A stretch of DNA of 35,068 nt from a virus: positions 1-35,068 of the IMG/VR virus record IMGVR_UViG_3300031687_000053. One strand, written 5' to 3'. Position 1 is the first letter of the stretch, and every line of letters begins with the position of its first letter. Position numbers and translations under genes: made by a program. The notes under the pieces are model-generated. The model made no database searches. It was given only the letters and a program-made list of their open reading frames with translations, and was not told where the DNA came from. Shown piece after piece: positions 7,725 through 13,944 of this stretch.

Positions 7725-7742
7725 CCCCCCCTCGCGGGGGGG
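7725..7742 (+). other. Perfect C7/G7 hairpin after the SSB gene
   Basis: CCCCCCC (7725-7731), loop TCGC, GGGGGGG (7736-7742), seven pairs of pure G:C. No T-run follows; an AGGAGG site lies a few bases on. It may limit read-through into the regulator gene or protect the upstream mRNA. Confidence 0.75.
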
Positions 7743-7804
7743 AAACCATAGGAGGTTTGCGGATCGGGGAACCCGCTCAATCAATATATCACAAGGCTAA
7801 TACA

Positions 7805-8014
7805 ATGGATATGATAGACGCAGGAAAATGCTTGAAAAAAGCGCAAGCCAGTGTTGGAATGACAAGCCGTGACTTGGCTAACCTTACTAACACTTCCCCT
7901 CAACAAATTATAAGGTGGAAAGCTAATAAAAATATGAAGCTCCATGCAATACAGGTTCTTTCAAGAGCTTTAGGTATTACCGTTAATGACTTCATCGGAT
8001 TTGAGTATAAGTAA
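7805..8014 (+). CDS. Small XRE/Cro-type helix-turn-helix regulator
   Basis: 69 residues from ATG 7805. A TTG at 7757 would add 16 residues but sits one base after AGGAGG, too close to use. The protein is almost only an XRE HTH: MTSRDLANLTNTSPQQIIRW supplies helices 2-3, followed by LHAIQVLSRALGITVNDFIG, the usual fourth/fifth helices. Cro-sized, without a C-terminal dimerisation domain. The operator-like palindrome 8010-8029 overlaps its stop codon, and two matching sites precede operons at 5405 and 11915, so it is the prime candidate to bind all three. Confidence 0.85.
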   Translation: MDMIDAGKCLKKAQASVGMTSRDLANLTNTSPQQIIRWKANKNMKLHAIQVLSRALGITVNDFIGFEYK

Positions 8015-8052
8015 TCTTATTGGTTTACTTTTTAATAGAATTGAAGTTTAAT
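8010..8052 (+). promoter_or_regulatory. Early promoter 2 with operator overlapping -35
   Basis: Operator-like site 8010-8029: AGTAATC, TTATTG, GTTTACT (one mismatch in the left arm). The -35 TTTACT (8024-8029) is followed by exactly 17 bases and TTTAAT (8047-8052). Architecture and spacing equal those at 5330 and 11839. The transcript would start near 8060 and carry a ~295-base leader before the HNH gene. Confidence 0.72.
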
Positions 8053-8356
8053 TGTTACAGTGTTTGGGCTTTAGCAGTTGTGAATTGACACAACCCCGAA
8101 AGGGTGGCGAACTCCTTAGAAAATGCCATAGACGCGGTTGACCCTCCGCACAGAGCCTCACAATTTAATCGGTTTTAAGTTGTGAATAGTTTGGATATAC
8201 GATACAGACACGAATTAACCGCAGAGTCGTTTTGCCCTCTGATCTTAAATTTACAGCTTTTTGTTGTAAAAGGGTTATATGGTCTTTAAGAAAACATTAT
8301 TAAAAAAACTTTATTCACTCAAATAGGCGAGGTTTGCCGAGCCATAGGAAGCTATT
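8053..8356 (+). ncRNA. Hairpin-rich untranslated leader or structured RNA (candidate)
   Basis: No convincing gene in about 300 bases, but a run of stems: GTTGTG/CACAAC (8077-8094), ACCC/GGGT with a CGAAA loop (8093-8105), TGGC/GCCA (8105-8128), GCGG/CCGC (8134-8149), an 11-pair stem 8158-8168 with 8175-8185, CAGAG/CTCTG (8222-8241) and TTTACA/TGTAAA (8250-8270). The first two share edge bases and are alternatives in part. The words AGTTGTGAAT at 8076 and 8178 are repeated. It lies between a promoter and the HNH gene. It could be a regulatory leader, a replication origin or the remnant of an intron. No tRNA or known riboswitch pattern was recognised. Confidence 0.45.
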
Positions 8357-8845
8357 ATGAATGATAAAACATTGTTTATGTTGTGCAGAGAGTCTTTTGA
8401 TTACGTGGAAGGCAATCTAATCTGGAAAGTAATTAAGAGTAGGGTTCGTATTGGACAGATAGCCGGTTCTATCAGCGGTAGGGGTTATGTAAATATAAAG
8501 CTAAATCAGAAGGCTTATCTAGCTCATAGGCTAGTGTACCTTTGGCATCATGGATATTTACCGGCTGTTTTAGATCATATTAACGGTGATCCTCGTGACA
8601 ATAGGATTGAGAATTTAAGAGCCGCAACACCTAGTCAGAATCAACACAATCGAAGCCTAAACCGCAACAATACCTCTGGATATAAGGGTGTATGTTGGAA
8701 CAAGGGAAGTATGAAGTGGCAAGCTAAAGTAAAGAAAAATAATGTCTATAAACATCTTGGATTTTTCGATGATATTTTAGATGCCGCAAAGGTTGTGGCT
8801 GATTATAGAATCAAAATGCATGGTGAGTTTGCAAAACATCAATAG
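8357..8845 (+). CDS. HNH homing-type endonuclease with AP2 DNA-binding domain
   Basis: 162 residues. The HNH core is HRLVYLWHHGYLP then LDHINGDPRDNRIENLR (His74, Asn82/Asn86) and SQNQHNR (His97). The C-terminal part TSGYKGVCWNKGSMKWQAKV, with GFFDDILDAAKVVADYRIK, is an AP2/ERF-like DNA-binding domain, the usual partner in free-standing phage homing endonucleases. RBS ATAGGAAG upstream. It sits beside a hairpin-rich leader and before a replication-protein fragment, so its insertion may have reshaped this locus. Cutting specificity unknown. Confidence 0.9.
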   Translation: MNDKTLFMLCRESFDYVEGNLIWKVIKSRVRIGQIAGSISGRGYVNIKLNQKAYLAHRLVYLWHHGYLPAVLDHINGDPRDNRIENLRAATPSQNQHNRSLNRNNTSGYKGVCWNKGSMKWQAKVKKNNVYKHLGFFDDILDAAKVVADYRIKMHGEFAKHQ

Positions 8846-8854
8846 GGGAAAAAA

Positions 8855-9253
8855 ATGAAACTTTGTACACAAGAAGATTGGTTTCCACCAGAGGATCTGA
8901 TAAGTAAGTGGAAGTCAGCATATCCTAAGGTAGACGTCGAGCAAGAATTAAAGAAGATGGATACTTGGTGCGAATCTAATCCGACTAAAAGAAAAACACC
9001 CAAGGGCATCACTAAGTTCTGCAATTCATGGTTAGGCCGGTGTCAAGACACAGGGGGCGCGTCTCCGTTTGCTTCCGCTAGACCTAAATTAATAAATGGA
9101 GAGATGCGGTTGCGAGATATTCCTGTAGATGCAAAATTAACAGACGTTTCTTGGCTTGAAGATCCTGAAGAAAAGGCGATGATGATTGAATATTATTTGA
9201 AGTTACGCGGTCACTATTTTGACGGAAAGGATCTTAGATATGCCAGCAACTAA
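8855..9253 (+). CDS. DnaT-like replication protein, C-terminal domain only
   Basis: 132 residues, RBS AGGGG before ATG. The first 75 residues carry the pattern found at the C-terminus of DnaT-like and phage initiator proteins: WKSAYPKVDVEQELKKMDTW, then NPTKRKTPKGITKFCNSWLG and RCQD. In those proteins it contacts ssDNA and the helicase loader. Here the usual N-terminal winged-helix part is missing and the domain is coded alone, just after an HNH gene. No helicase or polymerase gene is seen in the genome, so this is probably how host replication proteins are recruited. Overlaps the next gene by 14 bp. Confidence 0.72.
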   Translation: MKLCTQEDWFPPEDLISKWKSAYPKVDVEQELKKMDTWCESNPTKRKTPKGITKFCNSWLGRCQDTGGASPFASARPKLINGEMRLRDIPVDAKLTDVSWLEDPEEKAMMIEYYLKLRGHYFDGKDLRYASN

Positions 9254-9563
9254 TAAGCCTAGATGGGTTGTTTTTAAAGGCAGACATCCTTATTTTGAAG
9301 ATGGAGTTCCATATACATATGCCATGTACAGCGATTGGACGATTGAAAACAACGAAGACGGAGGCGTTATTCGATCAACCATGAAAGGAAGGTTAGGGGC
9401 GGCTTATTACTGTGAACCTAAACACTTAATGAGTGTTAAGACGTTTAAAGAAAAAGCTAAAAAAAGAGCTTTATCTGGATTTTGTAAGAAAAAAGACGAC
9501 AATAAAATCATTGAAATAAAACCTGAATCTTTATCTAGTCAATGGTTGAGGAAAAAACTATGA
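9240..9563 (+). CDS. Hypothetical early protein
   Basis: 107 residues from ATG 9240, with GGAAAGG about 8 bases upstream; a longer TTG start would lie deeper in the previous gene. Sequence is basic at the C-terminus (TFKEKAKKRALSGFCKKKDD) and aromatic-rich at the N-terminus (PRWVVFKGRHPYFEDGVPYT). No family recognised. Tight overlaps on both sides show it belongs to the replication/recombination operon. A nucleic-acid-binding role is only suggested by charge. Confidence 0.65.
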   Translation: MPATNKPRWVVFKGRHPYFEDGVPYTYAMYSDWTIENNEDGGVIRSTMKGRLGAAYYCEPKHLMSVKTFKEKAKKRALSGFCKKKDDNKIIEIKPESLSSQWLRKKL

Positions 9564-10006
9564 CGGAGGGGGATTACGTTTACATACAGTCTAAAGAGGA
9601 CATTCAGAAACGTCTCCCCTCCCTTTTAAAGAGGTTTGAAGAGTGGGATTACTCAAACCCCTTGGCGGTTCGGTTAGAGCAGTATCAGAACCCTAGAAGC
9701 CTAAGTCAAAACAAACTATTCCATGCTTGGTGTGATCAGATGGAACGGCATTTTATAAAGAAAATCCCTACTGCAACCTCTGAGAATTTAAAGATGATGA
9801 TGAAACAGCGTTTTCTCGGAACGTATGATATCAACATAGGAAAGACAACAATAAAAGAACAGGTTAAAGCTACTAGCAAGCTCAAAAAAGGCGAAATGGT
9901 TAATTTTATGGATCAAGTGTATCATTGGGCTAGAGATAATGGGGTTTTGTTAAGCGTTCCAGAGCATAGCGAATACCAACGGTTAAAACAAAAACAGGAT
10001 AGATAG
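9560..10006 (+). CDS. NinB/Orf-like recombination protein
   Basis: 148 residues from ATG 9560, preferred over ATG 9542 because GAGGA at 9548-9552 is 7 bases upstream. NPRSLSQNKLFHAWCDQMER is the core signature of NinB-like proteins (Arg-Ser-x-x-Gln-Asn), and the C-terminal helix FMDQVYHWARDNGVLL fits too. In lambda this protein (Orf) loads recombination functions in place of RecFOR. NinG/Rap is coded 1.4 kb downstream in the same operon, which strengthens the call. Alternative: another short ssDNA-binding accessory. Confidence 0.72.
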   Translation: MTEGDYVYIQSKEDIQKRLPSLLKRFEEWDYSNPLAVRLEQYQNPRSLSQNKLFHAWCDQMERHFIKKIPTATSENLKMMMKQRFLGTYDINIGKTTIKEQVKATSKLKKGEMVNFMDQVYHWARDNGVLLSVPEHSEYQRLKQKQDR

Positions 10007-10007
10007 C

Positions 10008-11186
10008 ATGTCTAAAATTGACCCGAATGTTTTGATAGAATATGCAAAATCAGAAAGACAAAAACAAATTATTGGCGCGGTTATCGAGTGCGGAACGCGC
10101 AAAAAAGCGGCTCAAAAACTTTCGATTCATACAACTAGCGTAGATCGGGCGATGACTAGGGTAGAAGCGTATGCCGCTAAACAAGGAATAGCGCCTCACA
10201 GAGATTTAACACACCAAACCGCAGAAGGGTTTGAGGCTAAAAGAATATCGACAGCTTACAAAGAAGACGGCACAGTTGCTATTCAGTGGGTAATTCAAGA
10301 GCCTGAAAAAAAGAGTTTGCAGGAAAAGCTCAACATGATGATCGAAGGGGTTAAAGACGATCTCAAAGGCTTTAAGAAGCCAATGAAAGAGCCTGCAGGA
10401 GTCGATGCTGATTACCTTTCTATGTATGTAATGGGCGATCATCATTTTGGAATGCTAGCCGATGCAACTACCAAGCTTGATGATGACGATTGGGACGTAA
10501 AGATTGCAACGCAAGTGTTAATAGATGCAACAAACCGCCTCGCTCTTAGAGTGGGTAATTCTGAGATAGGGGTATTGCTAAACGTAGGTGACTTTTTCCA
10601 TGCAGATTCAAGCAAAAATGAAACAACTGCCGGAACAAGGGTTGACGTTGATACTAGGATAGGCAAGACGTTTAAGTTAGCAGGAAGGTTGTTCGCCATG
10701 CTAATAGAGAGAATGCTACAGACACATCAAAAAGTGATAGTGATTAACGCTAGAGGCAATCATGATTCAGATATGGCTTGTCATTTATCTAGCTCTCTGG
10801 AATTGCTGTACAGCAACGAGCCAAGAGTAGAAGTTTTAGAGAATTATTCAAAATTCATACATTTACAATGGCACAACAACCTTTTTGTTTTCCACCACGG
10901 AGACAGAATAAAGCACGAACAGATTTTACAGGCTGTTATTAAGAATCTTGATGAGCAGTGGAGTGAGTCTAAAAACAGATATTGTCACCTTGGGCATATA
11001 CATCATCATACGGCAAGAGAGGTAGGCTCTATGCATTTTGAGCACTGGGGTTCTCTAACTGGTACGGATCAGTGGCATTCCGATTCAGGGTACGGAGCAG
11101 AGCGTTCTATGACCGCCCTAATTTATCATAAAGATCACGGTGAAGACTCAAGAGTTAAAATCACTATCGGAGGTCTGAGTGAGTAA
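10008..11186 (+). CDS. Metallophosphoesterase with N-terminal HTH
   Basis: 392 residues. The first ~60 residues look like a helix-turn-helix (GTRKKAAQKLSIHTTSVDRA). The rest is a calcineurin-type phosphoesterase with all metal motifs: GDHHFG (Asp144, His146), NVGDFFHAD (Asp195), ARGNHDSD (Asn251-His252), FHHGDR (His297) and LGHIHHH (His330, His332). Such two-part proteins are common in phages of Proteobacteria, in replication/recombination operons, where a DNA nuclease or phosphatase role is assumed. It begins 1 bp after the NinB-like gene. Substrate unknown; the HTH suggests DNA. Confidence 0.85.
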   Translation: MSKIDPNVLIEYAKSERQKQIIGAVIECGTRKKAAQKLSIHTTSVDRAMTRVEAYAAKQGIAPHRDLTHQTAEGFEAKRISTAYKEDGTVAIQWVIQEPEKKSLQEKLNMMIEGVKDDLKGFKKPMKEPAGVDADYLSMYVMGDHHFGMLADATTKLDDDDWDVKIATQVLIDATNRLALRVGNSEIGVLLNVGDFFHADSSKNETTAGTRVDVDTRIGKTFKLAGRLFAMLIERMLQTHQKVIVINARGNHDSDMACHLSSSLELLYSNEPRVEVLENYSKFIHLQWHNNLFVFHHGDRIKHEQILQAVIKNLDEQWSESKNRYCHLGHIHHHTAREVGSMHFEHWGSLTGTDQWHSDSGYGAERSMTALIYHKDHGEDSRVKITIGGLSE

Positions 11187-11361
11187 TGTTATCAAATTTC
11201 CAAAAGATGGTGTCAAACTGGAAAGGCTCTACTGTGAAGAATGCTCTAGTCCACTGCAGTATTGGTATTGCCGCGACGATGATATTAGTTATGGTCTTTG
11301 TAGTAGCTGTGATTTACATCATCCTGATGAAGTCACATTATCTAATCACGAAATACATTAA
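11179..11361 (+). CDS. Small zinc-ribbon protein
   Basis: 60 residues from GTG 11179, with GGAGG at 11169-11173. Cysteine pairs Cys19/Cys22 (LYCEECSS) and Cys41/Cys44 (GLCSSCDL) form a zinc ribbon. It overlaps the metallophosphoesterase stop by 8 bp. An alternative frame from ATG 11186 gives a 62-residue protein with one membrane segment, but its ribosome site would be 12 bases away and the Cys pattern is lost, so I prefer the ribbon. Confidence 0.68.
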   Translation: MSNVIKFPKDGVKLERLYCEECSSPLQYWYCRDDDISYGLCSSCDLHHPDEVTLSNHEIH

Positions 11362-11394
11362 TGGCCTTGATTAAAAGGTCGTAAGGGGTTTTTA

Positions 11395-11823
11395 ATGGCA
11401 AAGCGTAAACTACGCACAGTTGCTCAAGAAGTAGATATGGCCGCCAAACTTCTACAACGCTATGTAAGGCTAAAAGCATCCGATGACAACGGTTATTGCC
11501 AGTGCGTTAGTTGCGGAAGGGTAGCACATTACGCGAAGATGGATGGTGGGCATTATTATAGCCGTAGGCATATCAGGTTGAAATGTTTTGAAGAGAACGT
11601 GCATCCCCAGTGCAAGCGGTGCAATATGCTGATGAACGACCCTGTTATCAATGACGCGTACAAGGAATTTATGGTTGATATGTATGGCGAAAGAAGAGTA
11701 AAGGCCATGAAAAAAATAACTTATTTGCCGCCTAAGAAGTTTAACAGGGATGAAGTGATCGAGTTTCAGCGCAATTTGAAGGCTAGAATCAAGCAAGAAG
11801 AGCACAGGGTAGGTGAAATTTAA
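11395..11823 (+). CDS. ninG: NinG (Rap) recombination nuclease
   Basis: 142 residues. The signature is clear: QCVSCGRVAHYAKMDGGHYY, then SRRHIRLKCFEENVHPQCKR and CNMLMNDP, with Cys37/Cys40 and Cys73/Cys76 around the GGHYYSR motif. In lambda this protein (Rap) resolves recombination intermediates such as D-loops and Holliday junctions. Shorter than lambda NinG at the N-terminus but with the whole core. AAGGGG lies before the ATG. It is the last gene before the third early promoter and completes an annealing protein, exonuclease, SSB, NinB, NinG recombination set. Confidence 0.9.
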   Translation: MAKRKLRTVAQEVDMAAKLLQRYVRLKASDDNGYCQCVSCGRVAHYAKMDGGHYYSRRHIRLKCFEENVHPQCKRCNMLMNDPVINDAYKEFMVDMYGERRVKAMKKITYLPPKKFNRDEVIEFQRNLKARIKQEEHRVGEI

Positions 11824-11838
11824 GTTATTTTGTCAGAT

Positions 11839-11881
11839 AGTAAACTAAAAGGTTTACTTTAAGGAATAAAAGGCGCTTAAT
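11839..11881 (+). promoter_or_regulatory. Early promoter 3 with perfect operator palindrome
   Basis: Operator 11839-11858 is a perfect AGTAAAC, TAAAAG, GTTTACT palindrome. The -35 TTTACT (11853-11858), a 17-base spacer and the -10 CTTAAT (11876-11881) match promoter 1, including AGGCGCTTAAT and the downstream words TCAATCAA and AAAGGGCT. It is a duplicate of the promoter/leader at 5330-5404. Confidence 0.78.
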
Positions 11882-11914
11882 TGTATCTCAATCAAAAAAA
11901 CAAAGGGCTACCCC

Positions 11915-12202
11915 ATGAACATCATTAAACACATTACTCACAGAATCGAAGAAACTCGCAAGCATAATAAAGTTCCTTGCAAAAACTATGCTACCGAAGA
12001 AGCCGCAGAAAAAGCAGTTGCAAAAATCGCGGTAATTGTAGGTCAACACCACGATACTAGGGCGGCAGACTATGTTGTTTTTTACAATGAATCGTGGGGT
12101 CGTTGGGTTGCCGCTATCTCTTTAAATGAATTAATACAACGCCATGATTCTTGCGGAGGCTATGTTGGGTTTGCCGCAGATTCGGGATTTTACTGCTTCT
12201 AA
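11915..12202 (+). CDS. Hypothetical early protein
   Basis: 95 residues, first gene of the third early operon. Helical N-terminus with basic residues (IKHITHRIEETRKHNKVPCK), an Ala-rich helix (YATEEAAEKAVAKIAVIV), then a beta section with aromatic residues (DYVVFYNESWGRWVAAISL). The last residues SGFYCF follow a Gly-rich HDSCGGYVGFAAD. No catalytic motif. The leader before it is a near copy of that before the gene at 5405, but the proteins are not evidently related. Function unknown. Confidence 0.68.
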   Translation: MNIIKHITHRIEETRKHNKVPCKNYATEEAAEKAVAKIAVIVGQHHDTRAADYVVFYNESWGRWVAAISLNELIQRHDSCGGYVGFAADSGFYCF

Positions 12203-12209
12203 TCTAATC

Positions 12210-12223
12210 GCCCCTTCGGGGGC
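12210..12223 (+). other. Intercistronic UUCG hairpin, copy 2
   Basis: Same 14 bases as at 5851-5864 (GCCCC-TTCG-GGGGC), again just after a stop codon and before TAAGGGGAA and an ATG. With flanking bases 16 positions are identical. No T-run, so probably an mRNA stability or processing element rather than a terminator. Confidence 0.8.
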
Positions 12224-12248
12224 ATATCAAAAAACTAAGGGGAAACAC

Positions 12249-12482
12249 ATGAAAGAATTTAATGGACACAGAAGTTGGAACGCATGGAACGTATCACTCT
12301 GGTTATCAACTGATGAAGATTTATACAACGCTTGGAACTGGATGCCTGAACACTTCTCGCTGAAAAAAGCCGTAAGCACGTTGTTATTTGTCTTACCCGC
12401 AAAAACTCCAGATGGTGCGGTATATAATCGATTGAGCGTTAAACTAGCCATAGAATTATACTTTGTAGGGGTGCAGTCATGA
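12249..12482 (+). CDS. Small protein of the 'NGW..ATW.V.LW' type (DUF7249-like)
   Basis: 77 residues from ATG 12249, which has AAGGGGAA upstream; the frame is open further up but no better start exists. The motif FNGHRSWNAWNVSLWLSTDE and then LYNAWNW matches a family of short phage and plasmid proteins I associate with DUF7249, function unknown. The second half (AKTPDGAVYNRLSVKLAIEL) is helical. Stop overlaps the next ATG. Confidence 0.68.
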   Translation: MKEFNGHRSWNAWNVSLWLSTDEDLYNAWNWMPEHFSLKKAVSTLLFVLPAKTPDGAVYNRLSVKLAIELYFVGVQS

Positions 12483-12646
12483 GAATTAACGAATGTTATT
12501 TAAGCGAAAGCAGGGCGCGTAAAGCACAATCTGAAAAGCGTACGCAAAACCGCACTGATTGGATTTTAGTAAGCGTTGCCGTAGTGTTGTATTTTGTCGT
12601 TAGCAACATGAGTTATAACGATTGTTTGATTAGGGGGATATGCTAA
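12479..12646 (+). CDS. Small single-pass membrane protein
   Basis: 55 residues starting MRINECYLSESRARK. A charged, basic N-terminus to about residue 27 is followed by one membrane helix (DWILVSVAVVLYFVVSNM) and a short tail ending GIC. The ATG overlaps the previous TGA and its TAA shares a base with the next ATG, so it is locked between two genes, good evidence that it is translated. Positive-inside rule puts the N-terminus in the cytoplasm. Function unknown; host takeover or exclusion are possible for early membrane peptides. Confidence 0.65.
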   Translation: MRINECYLSESRARKAQSEKRTQNRTDWILVSVAVVLYFVVSNMSYNDCLIRGIC

Positions 12647-13023
12647 TGTTACTTTATACGCGAGGCATGCAGGATTTTAAAGAGTTTATGATTGAGCATA
12701 TGTTGCCTGAGATTTATCACAATTATCGCAAGTGGGAAGGTGATTTAATTGATTTAAAAGATTATGACAAAGATGAGATCACTTATGCTTGGTTGCAGAC
12801 GATGCCTAGTTGGGTAGACGATGTTGTCCCTGCTATGATCCATGATTCTGCAAAGTTTATTGAAGATATTTATTTCGATAGAACAAGCAATACAGCGTCT
12901 AAATACAGAGACGCTATTTATTTATATCTTGAGTGTGATTTGCGACAGTTAATTCAGGAGATACACGACAATGAATACAATATACAGCCTGAACCTTTTG
13001 CTGGCTATTTGGGGGGTGAATGA
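12646..13023 (+). CDS. Acidic hypothetical protein
   Basis: 125 residues from ATG 12646, preferred over ATG 12640 because the AGGGGG at 12632-12637 is then 8 bases away. Helical and acidic, with several Trp/Tyr (NYRKWEGDLIDLKDYDKDE, TYAWLQTMPSWVDDVVPAM). Predicted soluble, no signal or catalytic motif. Tight coupling to the membrane peptide upstream. Not recognised. Confidence 0.65.
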   Translation: MLLYTRGMQDFKEFMIEHMLPEIYHNYRKWEGDLIDLKDYDKDEITYAWLQTMPSWVDDVVPAMIHDSAKFIEDIYFDRTSNTASKYRDAIYLYLECDLRQLIQEIHDNEYNIQPEPFAGYLGGE

Positions 13024-13024
13024 C

Positions 13025-13396
13025 ATGATTGACATTATGATTGGATTTATAGCCGTTGTATTAATAATTGTGTTTATATATGGGGGGTATTTGTTGCATG
13101 AGGATTCAGTGCTTTTAACTCCAGAAGAATTAGAATCCGACAGTCAAAGCAGATACGACAAAAAGAAACTACTGCCTGAAACTTGGACAGACAAAGAGCG
13201 TTTTGAGGGTAGAGAATATCATATAGATGGTTTTGTTTGGACAGAAGAATTAGAATCCGACAGTCAAAGCAGAGAACATCATATAGCGCTAACAAACAAA
13301 TGTCGTTTAACTCCAGAAGAATTAGAATCGGTACAAAGGTCGAACTGGGAGCGTCTTAAAAAAGAACATCCCGCCATACTTAAAGAAAAAGATTAA
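13025..13396 (+). CDS. Membrane-anchored protein with internal PEELES repeats
   Basis: 123 residues from ATG 13025; an alternative ATG at 12971 would add 18 residues and overlap the previous gene by 53 bp. One N-terminal membrane helix (IMIGFIAVVLIIVFIYGGYL) is followed by a charged cytoplasmic domain with three copies of the motif EELES: TPEELESDSQSR, TEELESDSQSR and TPEELESVQRS. The first two come from an identical 32-bp DNA repeat (13122-13153 and 13242-13273). No family recognised; the repeats suggest a binding or spacer role. Last gene of the third early operon. Confidence 0.68.
   Translation: MIDIMIGFIAVVLIIVFIYGGYLLHEDSVLLTPEELESDSQSRYDKKKLLPETWTDKERFEGREYHIDGFVWTEELESDSQSREHHIALTNKCRLTPEELESVQRSNWERLKKEHPAILKEKD
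13122..13273. repeat. Internal direct repeats in the membrane-anchored gene
   Basis: A 32-bp unit ending in CCGACAGTCAAAGCAGA occurs at 13122-13153 and again at 13242-13273, exactly 120 bp apart. A second near-repeat, AGAGAAYATCATATAG, occurs at 13211 and 13271, 60 bp apart, and part of the unit (TTAACTCCAGAAGAATTAG) returns near 13307. All spacings are multiples of three. Confidence 0.85.
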
Positions 13397-13429
13397 GGCC
13401 AAGGCTATCTTTTGCCTTTTGAGCCAGAC

Positions 13430-13467
13430 TAGTCCACTGGTGGTCGCAACGGACTATTAATTTTTGT
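13430..13467 (+). terminator. Possible terminator at the end of the early region
   Basis: Stem TAGTCC (13430-13435) and GGACTA (13451-13456) with a 15-base loop, followed by TTAATTTTTGT. The stem is short and the T-run begins three bases late, so it is only a candidate. Confidence 0.4.
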
Positions 13468-13546
13468 TATATATTGTATGTTGTTTTTGCATTCGCAGAT
13501 AACCTAAAAGCTCTATATTATGCCGCCTCTAATTAACCAAGAGGCC

Positions 13547-13618
13547 ATGATGATTTTATATATGATTATTTTTGTAGTAGCAGGGTTGTTTGCTGTTGCT
13601 GTCGATGACCTGACATAG
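13547..13618 (+). CDS. Possible 23-residue membrane micropeptide
   Basis: ATG 13547 (second ATG 13550) reads a 23-residue, almost wholly hydrophobic peptide (MIIFVVAGLFAVAVDDLT at the end). AAGAGG lies just upstream, rather close. The frame is short and the AT-rich region could give this by chance. Listed because position and hydrophobicity are suggestive. Confidence 0.3.
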   Translation: MMILYMIIFVVAGLFAVAVDDLT

Positions 13619-13648
13619 TTTACATTTACGTTAAAAACCCGCTACAAT
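13619..13648 (+). promoter_or_regulatory. Promoter for the DNA-modification/packaging operon
   Basis: TTTACA (13619-13624), 18 bases, TACAAT (13643-13648), close to the sigma-70 consensus at both boxes, 32 bases before the ATG at 13681. It includes only a half operator (GTTTAC), so it is probably not under the same repressor as the three early promoters. Confidence 0.6.
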
Positions 13649-13680
13649 AACCTTCCGCTAACAACAGCAGGGGGCGTCTA

Positions 13681-13944
13681 ATGAAACAACTTCAAATATC
13701 TACATACATAGAAGATTGCTTGGATTGGCATCTAGATGAATTGTTGCTTGAGTTCGACGGCATTATAGAATCAATTATTTATGGTGACGCGCCTAGCAAT
13801 ATGGCTAAGAATGAGCTTGAGCTATGGAGGCACAAAGTTATTATAAAACTTGATGAAATCGCTGACGATGCTTCAGCTCAACTTGAGGCAAAACTACGCA
13901 TAGAAGAAACAATAATCAATAACACTTTTGGAACCGAATCATGA
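13681..13944 (+). CDS. Small acidic protein heading the modification operon
   Basis: 87 residues, strong GGGGG ribosome site. Acidic and helical throughout (ECxx-free; segments YIEDCLDWHLDELLLEFDGI and KVIIKLDEIADDASAQLEAK). No DNA-binding motif visible. The TGA overlaps the ATG of the ParB-like gene. Being first in a run of overlapping modification genes, it could be a partner or regulator of that system, but I recognise no family. Confidence 0.65.
   Translation: MKQLQISTYIEDCLDWHLDELLLEFDGIIESIIYGDAPSNMAKNELELWRHKVIIKLDEIADDASAQLEAKLRIEETIINNTFGTES

Larger units (their letters stand above)
13397..13680. other. Intergenic stretch between early and modification operons
   Basis: 284 bases with no large gene. 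It holds a hairpin AAGGC/GCCTT near 13400-13420, a second stem TAGTCC/GGACTA (13430-13435 with 13451-13456) followed by an AT-rich TTAATTTTT, a possible 23-residue membrane peptide (13547-13618) and the promoter for the modification operon. It reads as the border between two transcription units. Confidence 0.65.

Noticed and set aside
8053-8845. IscB/IsrB with omega RNA (HEARO)
   Set aside because: The nuclease is only 162 residues with an AP2 domain and lacks a RuvC part or bridge helix, so the adjoining structured RNA is not of that type.
8015-8854. Group I intron carrying the HNH gene
   Set aside because: I could not find a convincing P7 or R/S core, and the flanking coding frames do not join into one protein. 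Kept only as a possible remnant.
11186-11374. 62-residue membrane protein in the frame overlapping the zinc-ribbon gene
   Set aside because: Ribosome site spacing of 12 bases is poorer than the 5 bases for the GTG frame, and the overlapping frame has the meaningful CxxC pairs.
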